DNA of 57,759 nt from Terriglobales bacterium (GCA_035487355.1 DATHMF010000099.1:1-57759); one strand, 5' to 3'. Positions 24,515 through 33,885 are shown, counted from the first letter of the stretch. Translations and numbers: made by a program. Notes: generated by a model from the letters alone, not told the origin.

Positions 24515-27500
24515 TTGAGCGGACCAAAATGGAGCTATCAAGATATGACCCCGTTTGCCAATGAAGCTACGAAGAAGGCTGTGACCAGTGCCACTCCCGA
24601 CGCCGGCCGCCAATCCGAAACCCGTCCATCGGAAAACCAGGCAGAACCTCGTTCTGAAACCCAGGTTCCCAGAGGTATAGGAGTAATAGACAAGAAGAAA
24701 TTTCCAGGCCTCGCGTTCCGCCGGTTTTTTACGCGGGCGGGGGTCTCGCCCTATGACGAGGTCGAGTGGGAGCTGCGCACAGCGGCCATCACTGACGCGC
24801 AGGGCGGAGTGATTTTCGAGCAGAAGAATGTTGAGGTCCCGAAAGACTGGTCCATGACCGCGACCAACATCGTGGCCAGCAAGTACCTCCACGGACAGAT
24901 CGGTACGCCCGAGCGCGAGAGCGGCGTACGCGCGCTGGTGAGCCGGGTGGCGGAGACCATCCGCGACTGGGGCATGGCCGGCGGATACTTCCGCACCGCC
25001 GAAGACGCGGCGATTTTTCACGATGAGCTGGTGCACATCCTGATTCAGCAGAAGGCGGCCTTCAATTCGCCGGTGTGGTTCAACGTGGGCTGCGACCGGC
25101 TTGAGCCCAACTCCGACGCCACCAACTGGCACTGGAACCCGCAGCTCGGACGCGTCGAGTTCGGGCGCACGGGCTACAGCTATCCGCAATGCTCGGCCTG
25201 CTTCATCAATGCGGTGCAGGATACGCTCGATTCCATCCTGACCCTGGCCAAGACCGAGGGCATGCTCTTCAAGTGGGGATCAGGCACCGGCACCAACCTC
25301 TCGCCCTTGCGCTCGTCGAACGAAAAACTGAGCGGCGGCGGGGAAGCTTCCGGGCCGCTGAGCTTCATGAAAGGCTTTGACGCCTTTGCCGGCGTGATCA
25401 AATCGGGCGGCAAGACGCGGCGCGCCGCCAAGATGGTGATCCTGAACATTGACCACCCTGATATCGTTGAGTTCATCGAGTGCAAGGCGAAAGAAGAGGC
25501 CAAAGCGCACACCTTAGTCGCTGCCGGTTATGACGGCAGCTCGCCCGACGCCGAGGCCTACAGCTCCATCTTTTTCCAGAACGCCAACAACTCAGTGCGC
25601 GTGAACGATGACTTCATGCATGCCGTCGAGCGCGATGGCGAATTTTCAACCAAGGCGATCAAAGACGGCCACGTGGTCAAGACCTTCAAGGCGCGCGAGA
25701 TGCTGCGCAAGATCGCCGAAGCCACCTGGCAGTGCGGCGATCCAGGGATGCAGTACGACACCACGGTCAACCGCTGGCACACCTCAAAGAACACGGCGCG
25801 GATCAATGCTTCGAATCCTTGCTCGGAGTACATGTTCCTCGATGATTCCGCCTGCAACCTGGCCAGCCTGAACCTGATGAAGTTTGCGCCTAACGGAACC
25901 TTCGATGTTGAGGCCTACCGCTACGCGGTGGATGTGCTGATCACGGCGCAGGAAATTCTGGTAGACAACGCCGGCTACCCGACTGAGATGATCATGCGCA
26001 ACTCGCATGATTACCGTCCGCTGGGCCTGGGCTACGCCAACCTGGGTGCGCTGCTGATGGCCACGGGGCTGCCGTATGACTCCGACGCCGGCCGCGACTA
26101 CGCCGGATGCGTCACCGCCATCATGTGCGGCCAGGCTTACCTGCAATCTTCGCGCATTGCCGAGCTCTGCCCCGCGCTCGCCCCGGCGACCAAGCTGGTG
26201 CAGGAGCGGCTGGGGGTCTACACTCCGGTGAGCTTCGAAGAGACGCTGCGCTACGTGAACGAGAAGGGCACCGAGCAATCCAAGAGCGACTACGTCCGCA
26301 GCCAGATGCCGGGCGGCGCCTGCCCGGGCTGGTATATCAACCGCGAGCCCTTCCTCGATGTCATCCGCATGCACCGGGCGAGCGTGAACAACATCAACCG
26401 CGCCAACGTTCCGGCCGCGTTGTATGAAGCCAGCAAGCAGTGCTGGGATGACGCCCTGGCCTCAGGCGAGCGCTTCGGCTACCGCAACTCGCAGGTAACC
26501 GTGCTCGCGCCCACCGGGACCATCGGCTTCATGATGGATTGCGACACCACCGGCGTCGAGCCCGACCTGGCCCTGGTGAAATATAAAAAACTCGTCGGCG
26601 GCGGCATGATCAAGATCGTGAACAACACTGTGCCCGCGGCGCTGTTCAAGCTGGAATACACCGAAGACCAGGCCAACGCCATCGTCAGCTACATTGACGC
26701 CACCGGCACCATCGAAGGCGCGCCCCATATTAAAGACGAGCACCTGGCGGTGTTCGATTGCAGCTTCAAGCCGGCCAAGGGCACGAGGAGCATCCATTAC
26801 ATGGGCCACCTGCGCATGATGGCGGCCACCCAGCCCTTCATCTCCGGCGCAATTTCCAAGACCGCCAACCTGCCCGAGAACGCCACGGTCGAAGACATCA
26901 TGGAAGCTTACATCCAGTCGTGGCGCCTGGGGATCAAGGCCGTGGCCATCTACCGCGATGGCTGCAAGAAGTCGCAGCCCCTCTCGGCGGCCGGAACGGC
27001 AACGGCGAAATCAACCAATCTGGCACAGACCTCCTCGACTGTGGGCCTGGCAGGTGTGGCACAGCCGTCCTCGGCTATGGAAGCACTGGAGCAAAATTTG
27101 GACGCTCCGCCGCGCGCCGTGCGCCACCGCCTGCCGGAAGAGCGGCTGAGCATCACGCATAAATTCGAAGTCGGTGGCCACGAGGGCTACCTTACGGTAG
27201 GGATGTATAAGAACGGCGAGCCGGGCGAGATCTTTATCCGCATGGCCAAGGAAGGCTCAACCGTTTCGGGCCTGATGGATTCGTTCGCCACCGCCGCCTC
27301 GCTCGCGCTCCAACATGGCGTTCCGCTCAAGATGCTGTGCGAAAAGTTCGCGCACACGCGCTTTGAGCCCAGCGGCTGGTCCAAGAACCCCGACATCGGC
27401 TTTGCCAAATCCATCATGGATTACATCTTCCGCTGGCTGCATATGCGCTTCCTCACCGGCCAGCAGCAGTCCCTGTTCGATGGCCTGAGGCCGGCGGTCG

Positions 27501-27730
27501 GTCCCATGCTGCCCGATAAAAATGAAGCTTCGGCAGCAGGCGCTTCGCCAACAGCCGGGGATTACCTGCCGCCGAGCGTTTCGGGCGCTTCCTATCATGC
27601 TTCTGACATGCTGAAGGGCATCGTGGATATGGGCGACGCGCCTTCATGCCACACTTGCGGGGCGATTATGACCCGGAATGGAAGTTGCTATAGGTGCATG
27701 AGCTGCGGCTCGACTTCGGGATGCTCGTAG
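24515..27730 (+). CDS. nrdJ: Vitamin B12-dependent (class II) ribonucleotide reductase
   Basis: Reduces ribonucleotides to deoxyribonucleotides using adenosylcobalamin as radical source, so it works with or without oxygen. The 1071-residue protein has QKAAFNSPVWFNVG, the substrate-cysteine block SYPQCSACFINAVQDTLDSI, KWGSGTGTNLSPLRSS, the NPCSEYMFLDDSACNLASLN active-site block, APTGTIGFMMDCDTTGVEPD and GAISKTANLP. The C-terminus carries two CxxC-type pairs in the last ~25 residues (CHTCGA, CYRCMSCGSTSGC), consistent with the redox/zinc tail of NrdJ. TTG 24515 is taken as start because GGAG lies seven bases upstream; ATG 24545 is an alternative. Regulation by NrdR is suggested by the box at 23479. 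Confidence 0.97.
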   Translation: MSGPKWSYQDMTPFANEATKKAVTSATPDAGRQSETRPSENQAEPRSETQVPRGIGVIDKKKFPGLAFRRFFTRAGVSPYDEVEWELRTAAITDAQGGVIFEQKNVEVPKDWSMTATNIVASKYLHGQIGTPERESGVRALVSRVAETIRDWGMAGGYFRTAEDAAIFHDELVHILIQQKAAFNSPVWFNVGCDRLEPNSDATNWHWNPQLGRVEFGRTGYSYPQCSACFINAVQDTLDSILTLAKTEGMLFKWGSGTGTNLSPLRSSNEKLSGGGEASGPLSFMKGFDAFAGVIKSGGKTRRAAKMVILNIDHPDIVEFIECKAKEEAKAHTLVAAGYDGSSPDAEAYSSIFFQNANNSVRVNDDFMHAVERDGEFSTKAIKDGHVVKTFKAREMLRKIAEATWQCGDPGMQYDTTVNRWHTSKNTARINASNPCSEYMFLDDSACNLASLNLMKFAPNGTFDVEAYRYAVDVLITAQEILVDNAGYPTEMIMRNSHDYRPLGLGYANLGALLMATGLPYDSDAGRDYAGCVTAIMCGQAYLQSSRIAELCPALAPATKLVQERLGVYTPVSFEETLRYVNEKGTEQSKSDYVRSQMPGGACPGWYINREPFLDVIRMHRASVNNINRANVPAALYEASKQCWDDALASGERFGYRNSQVTVLAPTGTIGFMMDCDTTGVEPDLALVKYKKLVGGGMIKIVNNTVPAALFKLEYTEDQANAIVSYIDATGTIEGAPHIKDEHLAVFDCSFKPAKGTRSIHYMGHLRMMAATQPFISGAISKTANLPENATVEDIMEAYIQSWRLGIKAVAIYRDGCKKSQPLSAAGTATAKSTNLAQTSSTVGLAGVAQPSSAMEALEQNLDAPPRAVRHRLPEERLSITHKFEVGGHEGYLTVGMYKNGEPGEIFIRMAKEGSTVSGLMDSFATAASLALQHGVPLKMLCEKFAHTRFEPSGWSKNPDIGFAKSIMDYIFRWLHMRFLTGQQQSLFDGLRPAVGPMLPDKNEASAAGASPTAGDYLPPSVSGASYHASDMLKGIVDMGDAPSCHTCGAIMTRNGSCYRCMSCGSTSGCS

Positions 27731-27849
27731 GTTACAACGCTTCATCGTAGAGACGTAGCTTGCTACGTCTCGGGAAGTTCGAAAATGCTTTGGGGGCGGC
27801 GAAAGCTGCCCCTTTAGCTTTTAGTAACCTTCGGCTCCCGGATTCCCGC

Positions 27850-28155
27850 CAGCGCCCCCACCCACTTGCTCGCAAGTGTTTTGAGTCTCTGAAGCAACGT
27901 GATCACCGCGTATTTACTGAGGAAAGTCGCTTTCGCGGCGGGCACTTGCTGGTAGTCGGCGGTATTTCCTGGATAGATAACATCCGCGAGACGTTTCTGA
28001 GGGCGAAGGACTGAGTACCGAGCACTGCTTTTTGAATTTTCAAAGACCGTAAAAGGCCTATGCCCGCATTCTTGAATGCTAGACACACTTCCAAATCAAT
28101 GATGACCTAAAATTTCTGAGAAATGAAGGTTTTGATATCACGGTGATACCACGAG
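27850..28155 (+). repeat. Dispersed degenerate repeat, copy B
   Basis: About 300 bp, same orientation as copy A but with an internal deletion. It retains ACTTGCTCGCAAGT (27864-27877), CCGAGCACTGCTTTTT, GCATTCTTGAATGC (28066-28079), AATGATGACC and the operator-like TGATATCA-N3-TGATACCA (28133-28151). The surrounding 27731-28573 region, between nrdJ and the DUF4145 gene, has no convincing gene. Confidence 0.75.
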
Positions 28156-28573
28156 AGGCGGCTTTGCCTTGCTGGTTATTTGAACAATCGGTCAATTAAG
28201 ATGTGTGATGACCGAGCCGATTGTTGCCCCAAGAATGAGAAAGATAATATTTCGTATGTACTCTCGCTTTGCCTGCAAAACCGATTTCGATACTTCGCGT
28301 GAACGCGAAAACACAACCCGGTTTGGTCGAGAGAGGGTGAAGAAAATAGCGACAGAAGAGCAATAAACCCTATCAGACCAAGGGATACGAACAAGGGAGA
28401 GTTGAAGCCCCGCCTGTTCTGGCGTGCGCTGGTATCATACGGCTCGAAATCCTAACTTCTGTGATGTACTTCTTCTAGCTACAGAATCTATGTTGTTACA
28501 TGTGCAAAACGCCTCAGTTGTCGATCTGTTGCCCACTCTAGTTCCGTTTTACTTTTGGGAATACAATGGCGCA

Positions 28574-29236
28574 ATGGAAATCGTTAACTTTCCCGACCAT
28601 CAATTTAACCAAATTGGCGCAAGCGGGATTTGCCCACACTGTGAAACGAAATCGTATTTCCAGCCAGTAGCCACGTACCGGGAGCAAGCCCATCCCAGGA
28701 GGATGGTCAGTGCTGCACAATGCCAGAGCTGCAAAGAGTATGTCCTAGTCATCGGTAGTCAACAGCCGGGAGGGACGCAGTCCCCCTTTAACTTAAGTAG
28801 CGTTTTTCCAATCGGTAAGCCGAACGATCGGGTGGATGAAAGTGTACCAGCCATGGTCAAGGAGGATTTTGCTGAGGCACTTCGCTGCCAATGGATCAGA
28901 GCGTACAAAGCTTGTGTTGTAATGTGCGGCCGCGCAATTCAGACGAGCGCGTTAGCTTTGGGAGCAAAGGGGAGCAGGTTGGTCGACCAGATAGACGATC
29001 TCCATAAGAGCGGGAAAATAACAGAATCGCTGAGAGATTTTGCGCATGAAGTCCGGCTCGTGAGAAATGATGGTGCGCACCCAGATAAAGATGGTTTGGC
29101 TGATGTAACACCCGAAGACGCGATGGACGTGATTGAATTTACCCGCCAGTATCTAGAGCATGTTTATATAATGCCTGCCAAACTAAAAGCTCGTAAGGGA
29201 ACTTCATCGGTGCCCATCGTAGCCGTCAAACCCTAG
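28574..29236 (+). CDS. DUF4145 domain protein with N-terminal zinc ribbon
   Basis: A 220-residue soluble protein. Two cysteine pairs near the start (CPHC and CQSC, about 35 residues apart) form a zinc-ribbon-like module. The second half (WIRAYKACVVMCGRAIQTSALALG, DQIDDLHKSGKI, LRDFAHEVRLVRNDGAHPD, AMDVIEFTRQYLEHVY) matches DUF4145, a domain often found beside or fused to restriction and other defence proteins. The start is uncertain: ATG 28574 is used; the frame opens at GTG 28424. Base composition here and to 31.0 kb is visibly AT-richer than the flanks, suggesting transfer. Its role with the dGTPase downstream is inferred from proximity. Confidence 0.75.
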   Translation: MEIVNFPDHQFNQIGASGICPHCETKSYFQPVATYREQAHPRRMVSAAQCQSCKEYVLVIGSQQPGGTQSPFNLSSVFPIGKPNDRVDESVPAMVKEDFAEALRCQWIRAYKACVVMCGRAIQTSALALGAKGSRLVDQIDDLHKSGKITESLRDFAHEVRLVRNDGAHPDKDGLADVTPEDAMDVIEFTRQYLEHVYIMPAKLKARKGTSSVPIVAVKP

Positions 29237-29386
29237 TCTTCCTAGTCCTTACCACACTTGGATCGTCTCCAAAAATTTCCGTTGACATTTCCAGGTGAAT
29301 AATTGGAGAATTAGTTCAGTTTTTACGCCAGCCATTATACTCCCTATTGGGGTTTTGGATTTCGACCACAATATATAGGTGGGTAG

Positions 29387-29421
29387 TTGCAAATTAAGCA
29401 TAACTTGGCTATAACAAGGAG
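29387..29421 (+). promoter_or_regulatory. Promoter and RBS for the wHTH-dGTPase pair
   Basis: TTGCAA (29387-29392), a 17-bp spacer and TATAAC (29410-29415) resemble a sigma-70 promoter. AAGGAG (29416-29421) directly abuts the -10 hexamer, six bases before ATG 29428. Transcription from this promoter would start about at the gene, leaving little leader, so the ribosome binding site would serve only longer transcripts from upstream. Confidence 0.5.
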
Positions 29422-29427
29422 CATCCA

Positions 29428-29655
29428 ATGGCTGGAATGGCCGTACAACAACCACATCCTGAATCTTCCATTCGCGACGAAGTAATAGAAGTTCTTCGGG
29501 GACATGAGATGACTCCTTCAGAACTCATTGCGAACCTGGCCAAAGAAAAGTCATTATCTGATGTCGCTATTCGAGTGGCTATTTGGTATCTAATCTCACA
29601 AAATGCCGTCGAGTTTTCTGCAGACCAAAAGCTACGGCTAGTCCCGACTATCTAA
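29428..29655 (+). CDS. Small winged-helix-like protein paired with dGTPase
   Basis: A 75-residue protein with AAGGAG at an ideal distance from ATG 29428. The sequence IRDEVIEVLRGHEMTPSEL, then SLSDVAIRVAIWYLI and VEFSADQKLRLVP, has the helix-helix-helix-beta-wing rhythm of a winged helix domain. It ends eight bases before the dGTPase start, so the two are almost certainly co-translated. It may be a regulator or partner of the dGTPase. No named family is recognised. Confidence 0.7.
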   Translation: MAGMAVQQPHPESSIRDEVIEVLRGHEMTPSELIANLAKEKSLSDVAIRVAIWYLISQNAVEFSADQKLRLVPTI

Positions 29656-29662
29656 CTAGGTT

Positions 29663-31042
29663 GTGTCTTCAACCTTGGCAACGTCTTCTTCCAAACCGGC
29701 AGATAGGTATGATCGTTTTTCGCCAACTGATCGTCCTGCGGACAACAGGTCCCCGGCGCAAAGAGATCGCGACCGTATTCTATTTACCAGTGCGTTTAGA
29801 AGGCTTGCTGGCGTAACCCAAGTCTTTGCTGCCGATGAAGGGCACGTATTTCACAACAGGCTCACCCATTCATTAGAAGTTGCCCAAGTCGGGCGGAGGC
29901 TTGCAGAGAAACTTTATAAAGAACAGCAGGATTTCTGCAATAAATCGGGAGGCGTTGATCCTGATGTTGTCGAAGCAGCATGCATGGCGCATGATCTCGG
30001 ACACCCTCCTTTTGGTCACATCGCTGAAATGACCCTGGATGAACTAGCAAGGCACGGTTCTGATCACGCCGCAGGTACTGATCCAGTCGGTGATCTAGCA
30101 GATGGGTTTGAGGGAAACCCCCAGTCGTTTCGAATTGTGACAAAGTTAGCATTTCGTTCAGATCAAACCCACGGGTTGAACCTTACCAGGGCTACCTTAA
30201 ACGCGGTACTGAAGTATCCGTGGATGAGGGGAACGGTAGGGAAAAAATATAGAAAATGGGGTGCTTACCAGAGCGAGGAAGATGAATTCAAATTTGCACG
30301 CGCACTTAATTCCACTGGAGACGAACGGCAAAGCCTAGAAGCCTCCATTATGGACTGGGCTGATGATATTACCTATTCTGTTCATGATCTCGAAGATTTT
30401 TATAGAGCACGTCTTATCCCAATTCATATCCTCGTCTCAGATAAAAATGAGCGCCAACGTTTTTATATTGCCGCGGCGAAACGGCTTCAAGCACAAGAGG
30501 GGATGACCTCCGCAGATTTTGAGCAACATGAGAAGACTTTTGATCCGTTTTTGGATTCAGTGCCCCTGTCTGAGTCTTACAAAGGAACTCAGGACCAGCG
30601 CTCCGCGCTTCGGACGTTTACGGCGGGGCTGATAGCGCGGTATGTCAAAAGCACCAAACTTGTTAATGAATCTGATGACATAAGGTTAGAAATCTCTCCG
30701 GGATTCAAGCGCGAAGTTAAGATGCTGAAAAATCTGACTTGGCACTATGTTATCGACAATCCATCGCTTGCGACTCAGCAATATGGTCAGCGCCGCGTAA
30801 TTAAGGACCTGTTCAAAATCTACCGTGAAGTTGCTGCTGATGAAAAGCATTGGCATGTTTTACCCGCAAATTCACGTGAACAGGTTGAAACCATTTTCAA
30901 TTTGCCCGATCATGACCGAGCCTTGACTAGAATTGTTGTCGATTTGATTGCCAGCATGACTGAGCGGCATGCGATAGACATGCATCATCGTCTTACCGGA
31001 GTTTCTTTGGGTTCAGCACTTGATCTCATAGGGCGCTATTAG
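29663..31042 (+). CDS. dgt: HD-domain deoxyguanosinetriphosphate triphosphohydrolase
   Basis: dNTP triphosphohydrolase of the dGTPase family, releasing deoxynucleoside and tripolyphosphate. The 459-residue protein has the conserved N-terminal block RDRDRILFTSAFRRLAG(V)TQVF, the metal-binding HD set H69 (RLTHSLEVAQ), H110-D111 (AHDLGHPPFGH) and D234 (WADDITYSVHDLEDF), and the C-terminal helical region. It starts at GTG 29663, directly behind the small winged-helix gene. Such enzymes occur as housekeeping genes and as phage defence genes that deplete dGTP. The AT-rich setting, the DUF4145 neighbour and the flanking repeats fit the second role, but this is inference. Confidence 0.93.
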   Translation: MSSTLATSSSKPADRYDRFSPTDRPADNRSPAQRDRDRILFTSAFRRLAGVTQVFAADEGHVFHNRLTHSLEVAQVGRRLAEKLYKEQQDFCNKSGGVDPDVVEAACMAHDLGHPPFGHIAEMTLDELARHGSDHAAGTDPVGDLADGFEGNPQSFRIVTKLAFRSDQTHGLNLTRATLNAVLKYPWMRGTVGKKYRKWGAYQSEEDEFKFARALNSTGDERQSLEASIMDWADDITYSVHDLEDFYRARLIPIHILVSDKNERQRFYIAAAKRLQAQEGMTSADFEQHEKTFDPFLDSVPLSESYKGTQDQRSALRTFTAGLIARYVKSTKLVNESDDIRLEISPGFKREVKMLKNLTWHYVIDNPSLATQQYGQRRVIKDLFKIYREVAADEKHWHVLPANSREQVETIFNLPDHDRALTRIVVDLIASMTERHAIDMHHRLTGVSLGSALDLIGRY

Positions 31043-31093
31043 TCGGTAGAATGATTTCCTTCCGAATTGTTCTAGAAGTGACGGCCGTTTCGT

Positions 31094-31531
31094 CTATATT
31101 TGCAGGATATTCTCGCGTTTTCTATTCCGTGCTCTTAGGGTCCACCACCAAAGCAAATTATTTACGACCATCGTCGGGCGTCTGATAGTGGGGCATGATA
31201 ATTTAATTCCCCTTCCCATCATTGCGTACTGCGCCTCAGTTTCGTCACGTGGGATAAAGATCAATGCAAAGGTGGTTGTCTCATTAGCGCATACCGCGCG
31301 GAGAGCGATGCCGAGTCCACGCTCAACGCCCGAACGGTACAGCAGCTCTGCTTGTCTTAGACGCGATTCTGAGCGATCCCTAAGCCAAAACTTGCCCTGC
31401 GGATCAACCGCAACATCGTCGGCTGTGATCCAGCATACCTCGCCGGGATACCCGTTGTTTCGCAGGAACTCGCTAAACTGCGTTGCGGCGCCATCCAGCG
31501 AGTCTGGAAGGTTTTGCTGAGTATCGTTCAT
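31094..31531 (-). CDS. Hypothetical protein
   Basis: A 145-residue soluble protein with no recognised family. Visible elements are an N-terminal helical part (SLDGAATQFSEFLRNNGYPG), a beta-rich centre (EVCWITADDVAVDPQGKFWL) and CANETTTFALIFIPRDETEAQ, ending in a Trp/Arg-rich tail (LLWWWTLRARNRKRENI). The composition suggests a small cytoplasmic alpha/beta protein. It converges on the dGTPase gene and is followed upstream by another minus-strand hypothetical gene. Confidence 0.65.
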   Translation of the reverse strand: MNDTQQNLPDSLDGAATQFSEFLRNNGYPGEVCWITADDVAVDPQGKFWLRDRSESRLRQAELLYRSGVERGLGIALRAVCANETTTFALIFIPRDETEAQYAMMGRGIKLSCPTIRRPTMVVNNLLWWWTLRARNRKRENILQI

Positions 31532-31601
31532 CACATTTTATTTTACTTGGCCGGGTGCCCCGGCCCCGCTTCACGGCCAAGCGTGGTTATGATTTGCCGG
31601 C

Positions 31602-31976
31602 TTACTTATTCTCGAGCAGGCCTTTCACTACCTTTTGTATTGAATCCAGGTCAATTTGTTTTTCCAAGACTTCTTCGCGCGACCATTTCAGATCACCCGA
31701 CCAGAACAAAGACTTATTCTGCAGGCGTACCGCGATATCGCCGCTTGCGTATCTTGACTTCATTGCGGCGTCAGCCCAGAGCTCCGCGAGCCGATACTCG
31801 ACCTTGCGCGAAGAGCGTTTTCCGCCCGCGCTCTTTTCGATATATTGTTTCGTTTCCAAGAGTGCTTTATTAATCGCGGTCAACGCCTGATCTTTTCTCT
31901 CATCCTTATAATGGCGTTCCGCCTGGAATGTGCCAAGCAGATTTTGCAGAGGGACAAGCAGTCCTGTGAGACTCAT
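31602..31976 (-). CDS. Hypothetical helical protein
   Basis: A 124-residue, charged, mostly helical protein (LLVPLQNLLGTFQAERHYKD, DQALTAINKALLETKQYIE, RKVEYRLAELWADAAMKSRY). It recalls small four-helix accessory proteins found near defence genes, but no family can be named. It lies upstream of the preceding hypothetical gene in the same direction with a 70-nt gap that contains a degenerate GC-hairpin repeat (31549-31586). Confidence 0.65.
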   Translation of the reverse strand: MSLTGLLVPLQNLLGTFQAERHYKDERKDQALTAINKALLETKQYIEKSAGGKRSSRKVEYRLAELWADAAMKSRYASGDIAVRLQNKSLFWSGDLKWSREEVLEKQIDLDSIQKVVKGLLENK

Positions 31977-32053
31977 GAGGTAACCCTATCTCAATAGAGT
32001 TCAAAGATGATCGCCCAACTCTAGCACAGAGAGGAACAGTCAGCCAACAGTTA

Positions 32054-32117
32054 GCCGGGTGCCCCATGCCACGCAACGCGCGGCGTGGGCCTAAAAAGAT
32101 TTCATCCCTATTGTTTT
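32054..32117 (+). repeat. GC-hairpin intergenic repeat, copy 1
   Basis: About 64 bp: GCCGGGTGCCCCATGCC, an imperfect GC stem (CACGCAACGCGCGGCGTG), GGCCTAAAAAGATTTCATCC and a T-run. Located just after the 3' end of the YcxB-like gene. Related copies are at 32640, 33806 and 34580; degenerate ones at 31549-31586 and 36613-36650. Confidence 0.8.
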
Positions 32118-32133
32118 TCGCTCTTTGTTAGCG

Positions 32134-32616
32134 CTACGTGCGGCCTTCGGCGGAGCGGTTGATTTCGGAGAAAAACAAAGCACGCTGCTCGGGTCCGGAG
32201 AACGCCCGGCTGGGTACGAAGAATGCGTTCCCCAGGGCATTGGCGATGAGAATGAATTGGCCCGTGTCGCTTACTATCCTTACTTTGCGCCAGGGCACCT
32301 TTCCCTTGAGTGATCCAATTTCGGTAGAAATGCCCTCGGGCGAAACCGTGAGCGTTCGTTTGGCTGTCTTGCCGCTGATGAACATCCACAGGGGCAGAAA
32401 GAACAACGCACCCAAAGCGAAGGCGAGGGCAATGAGAACATCCTGAAATGTGACTGACCGCATGATGGCAGCCCGCAGCAGGAAGACAAACACGCCTAAC
32501 ACGGCTGCATTGCGCAGGATCACGATCCTGAACCTCCCCGAACTGCCCAAGCTATGGAAGAATCCACGGACAATCTCTCCCCTCGTCAATGCATATTCAA
32601 TGGTCAGATTTTCCAT
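32134..32616 (-). CDS. YcxB-like membrane protein
   Basis: A 160-residue protein with an N-terminal cytoplasmic strand region (LTIEYALTRGEIVRGF), two adjacent membrane helices (VILRNAAVLGVFVFLLRAAI and DVLIALAFALGALFFLPLWM), then a soluble part ending with KRTLTVSPEGISTEIG, WRKVRIVSDTGQFILI and FFVPSRAFSGPEQRA. This layout and the C-terminal pattern match YcxB-like proteins, whose function is unknown. Flanked on both sides by inverted copies of the GC-hairpin repeat. Confidence 0.75.
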   Translation of the reverse strand: MENLTIEYALTRGEIVRGFFHSLGSSGRFRIVILRNAAVLGVFVFLLRAAIMRSVTFQDVLIALAFALGALFFLPLWMFISGKTAKRTLTVSPEGISTEIGSLKGKVPWRKVRIVSDTGQFILIANALGNAFFVPSRAFSGPEQRALFFSEINRSAEGRT

Positions 32617-32639
32617 GAGGTGACTATAACGAAGTGGAG

Positions 32640-32705
32640 AAACAATAAGGATAAAATCTTTTTATGCCCACGCTTCGCTTTCGGGAAACCATGGGGCACC
32701 CGGCT
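32640..32705 (-). repeat. GC-hairpin intergenic repeat, copy 2 (inverted)
   Basis: Reverse-orientation copy, reading AACAATAAGGATAAAATC, TTTTTATGCCCACGC, then CCATGGGGCACCCGGC on the plus strand. The stem is degenerate. It lies in the divergent promoter space between the YcxB-like gene and the lipoprotein gene, so it cannot be only a terminator. Confidence 0.8.
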
Positions 32706-32726
32706 GTAAGTTAAAATGACTCCATC

Positions 32727-33773
32727 ATGAGCGCCATAACCCAGCATTCCTGGAAGCAAAAGCCAGTCAAACTTCTTTTCGTGGTTATGACACTGCTTTT
32801 GTCCGGCGGATGTCAGTCGTCCTTTTACTACAAGTGTCATGATGGCGGGGAGATTGACTCGAAGAAGAAGTCAGATGTCGCTGCGGTCAGCCTACAGTTC
32901 GTGCAAGCGGCCCTCGCAGGAGACGTGGACGCCGCTTACAGCCAGTTCACAGAGGCAGCGAAGGCAAACACTCCCCGGGATCAATTCGCTGGTGCTTTGC
33001 AGGTCTTCAAGTCAGCAGGTCCATTTGACGGTCTTCAGATCGAGCGGATCATGACGCTGACGGGATGGGGGGACACATCCAAGAGCAACGGGGTTGCCAT
33101 CTGCTCGAAAGATGCTGCCCATCCTGAAGCTGGCGTGACCGTGGCAATACAAAAAATTCCGGAGCAGGCGTACGCACTTGTGTCAGCCAAAGGTAAAGGC
33201 AGTCAAGAGACCTGGATTGTTTCTGTATGGCTGATTCCCAGCGCTGAGAAATGGCAGGTGTACTCCTTCTATGCGACGATAGGAACTGCGTTGGGCAAGT
33301 CAGCCGACGAATATATGGCAATGGCCCGAACGGAAAAAAGTCGCGGACATGCTCTCAATGCCGGCCTTCTGTACTCCGACGCCGCCAGTATTTCTGCACG
33401 AGGTCCCTTCTATCACACGGGCAGGGAGGATCTGATTCAGCGGGAAGCGCAACAGGTCACGCCGCCTCAGGAGTTTCGTGGCCGCGCTCCTTTCTCACTC
33501 ACGGGACCCTCAGGAGCTTTCTCCATCCTCCATGTGAACACCATCCCGCTCAACGGAAAACTATACCTGGTAATTGCTCATGAGGTTGACCCATGGAAGG
33601 ACTCCCGGGAGATCGAACAGAAGAACCAGGCTCTCATCAGCACGTTCGCAAAACAGTTTCCCGAGTATTCGGATGTCTTTGGAGGACTCGTTGCCGAGGC
33701 GACGGTACGCGGTGGAAACAACGGTTGGCGCACAGTCAAGGAGAACGCAGCAATCCAGGCCAGCCACAAATGA
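32727..33773 (+). CDS. Lipoprotein with NTF2-like domains
   Basis: A 348-residue exported lipoprotein: the N-terminus has a lipobox (LLLSGGCQS, Cys at about residue 29). The first domain (VSLQFVQAALAGDVDAAYSQFTE and on, to about residue 190) resembles NTF2-like folds. A second domain ends with LISTFAKQFPEYSDVFGGLV followed by AEATVRGGN. This C-terminal pattern is shared with the secreted protein at 44653-45684 (KTIAAKYPEYRETFAGIVARA), so the two are paralogues. Function unknown; location presumably periplasmic face of a membrane. Confidence 0.75.
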   Translation: MSAITQHSWKQKPVKLLFVVMTLLLSGGCQSSFYYKCHDGGEIDSKKKSDVAAVSLQFVQAALAGDVDAAYSQFTEAAKANTPRDQFAGALQVFKSAGPFDGLQIERIMTLTGWGDTSKSNGVAICSKDAAHPEAGVTVAIQKIPEQAYALVSAKGKGSQETWIVSVWLIPSAEKWQVYSFYATIGTALGKSADEYMAMARTEKSRGHALNAGLLYSDAASISARGPFYHTGREDLIQREAQQVTPPQEFRGRAPFSLTGPSGAFSILHVNTIPLNGKLYLVIAHEVDPWKDSREIEQKNQALISTFAKQFPEYSDVFGGLVAEATVRGGNNGWRTVKENAAIQASHK

Positions 33774-33805
33774 CTAGACAGAAATTTTAACTCAAGGTTA
33801 CGGCT

Positions 33806-33885
33806 GGCCGGGTGCCCACGCCGGGTGCCCCATGCCCCGCAAAGCGGGGCGTGGGCCTAAAAAGATTTTATCCTTATTATTTTTT
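33806..33885 (+). repeat. GC-hairpin intergenic repeat, copy 3
   Basis: The best-formed copy: a duplicated GGCCGGGTGCCC start, a perfect stem GCCCCGC-AAA-GCGGGGC (33834-33850), then GTGGGCCTAAAAAGATTTTA and a T-rich end. Located 3' of the lipoprotein gene and 5' of the next gene. Confidence 0.85.

Noticed and set aside
28424..28573. 50-residue upstream extension of the DUF4145 protein
   Set aside because: Starts at GTG without ribosome site and adds no conserved segment before the zinc ribbon; kept only as an alternative start.
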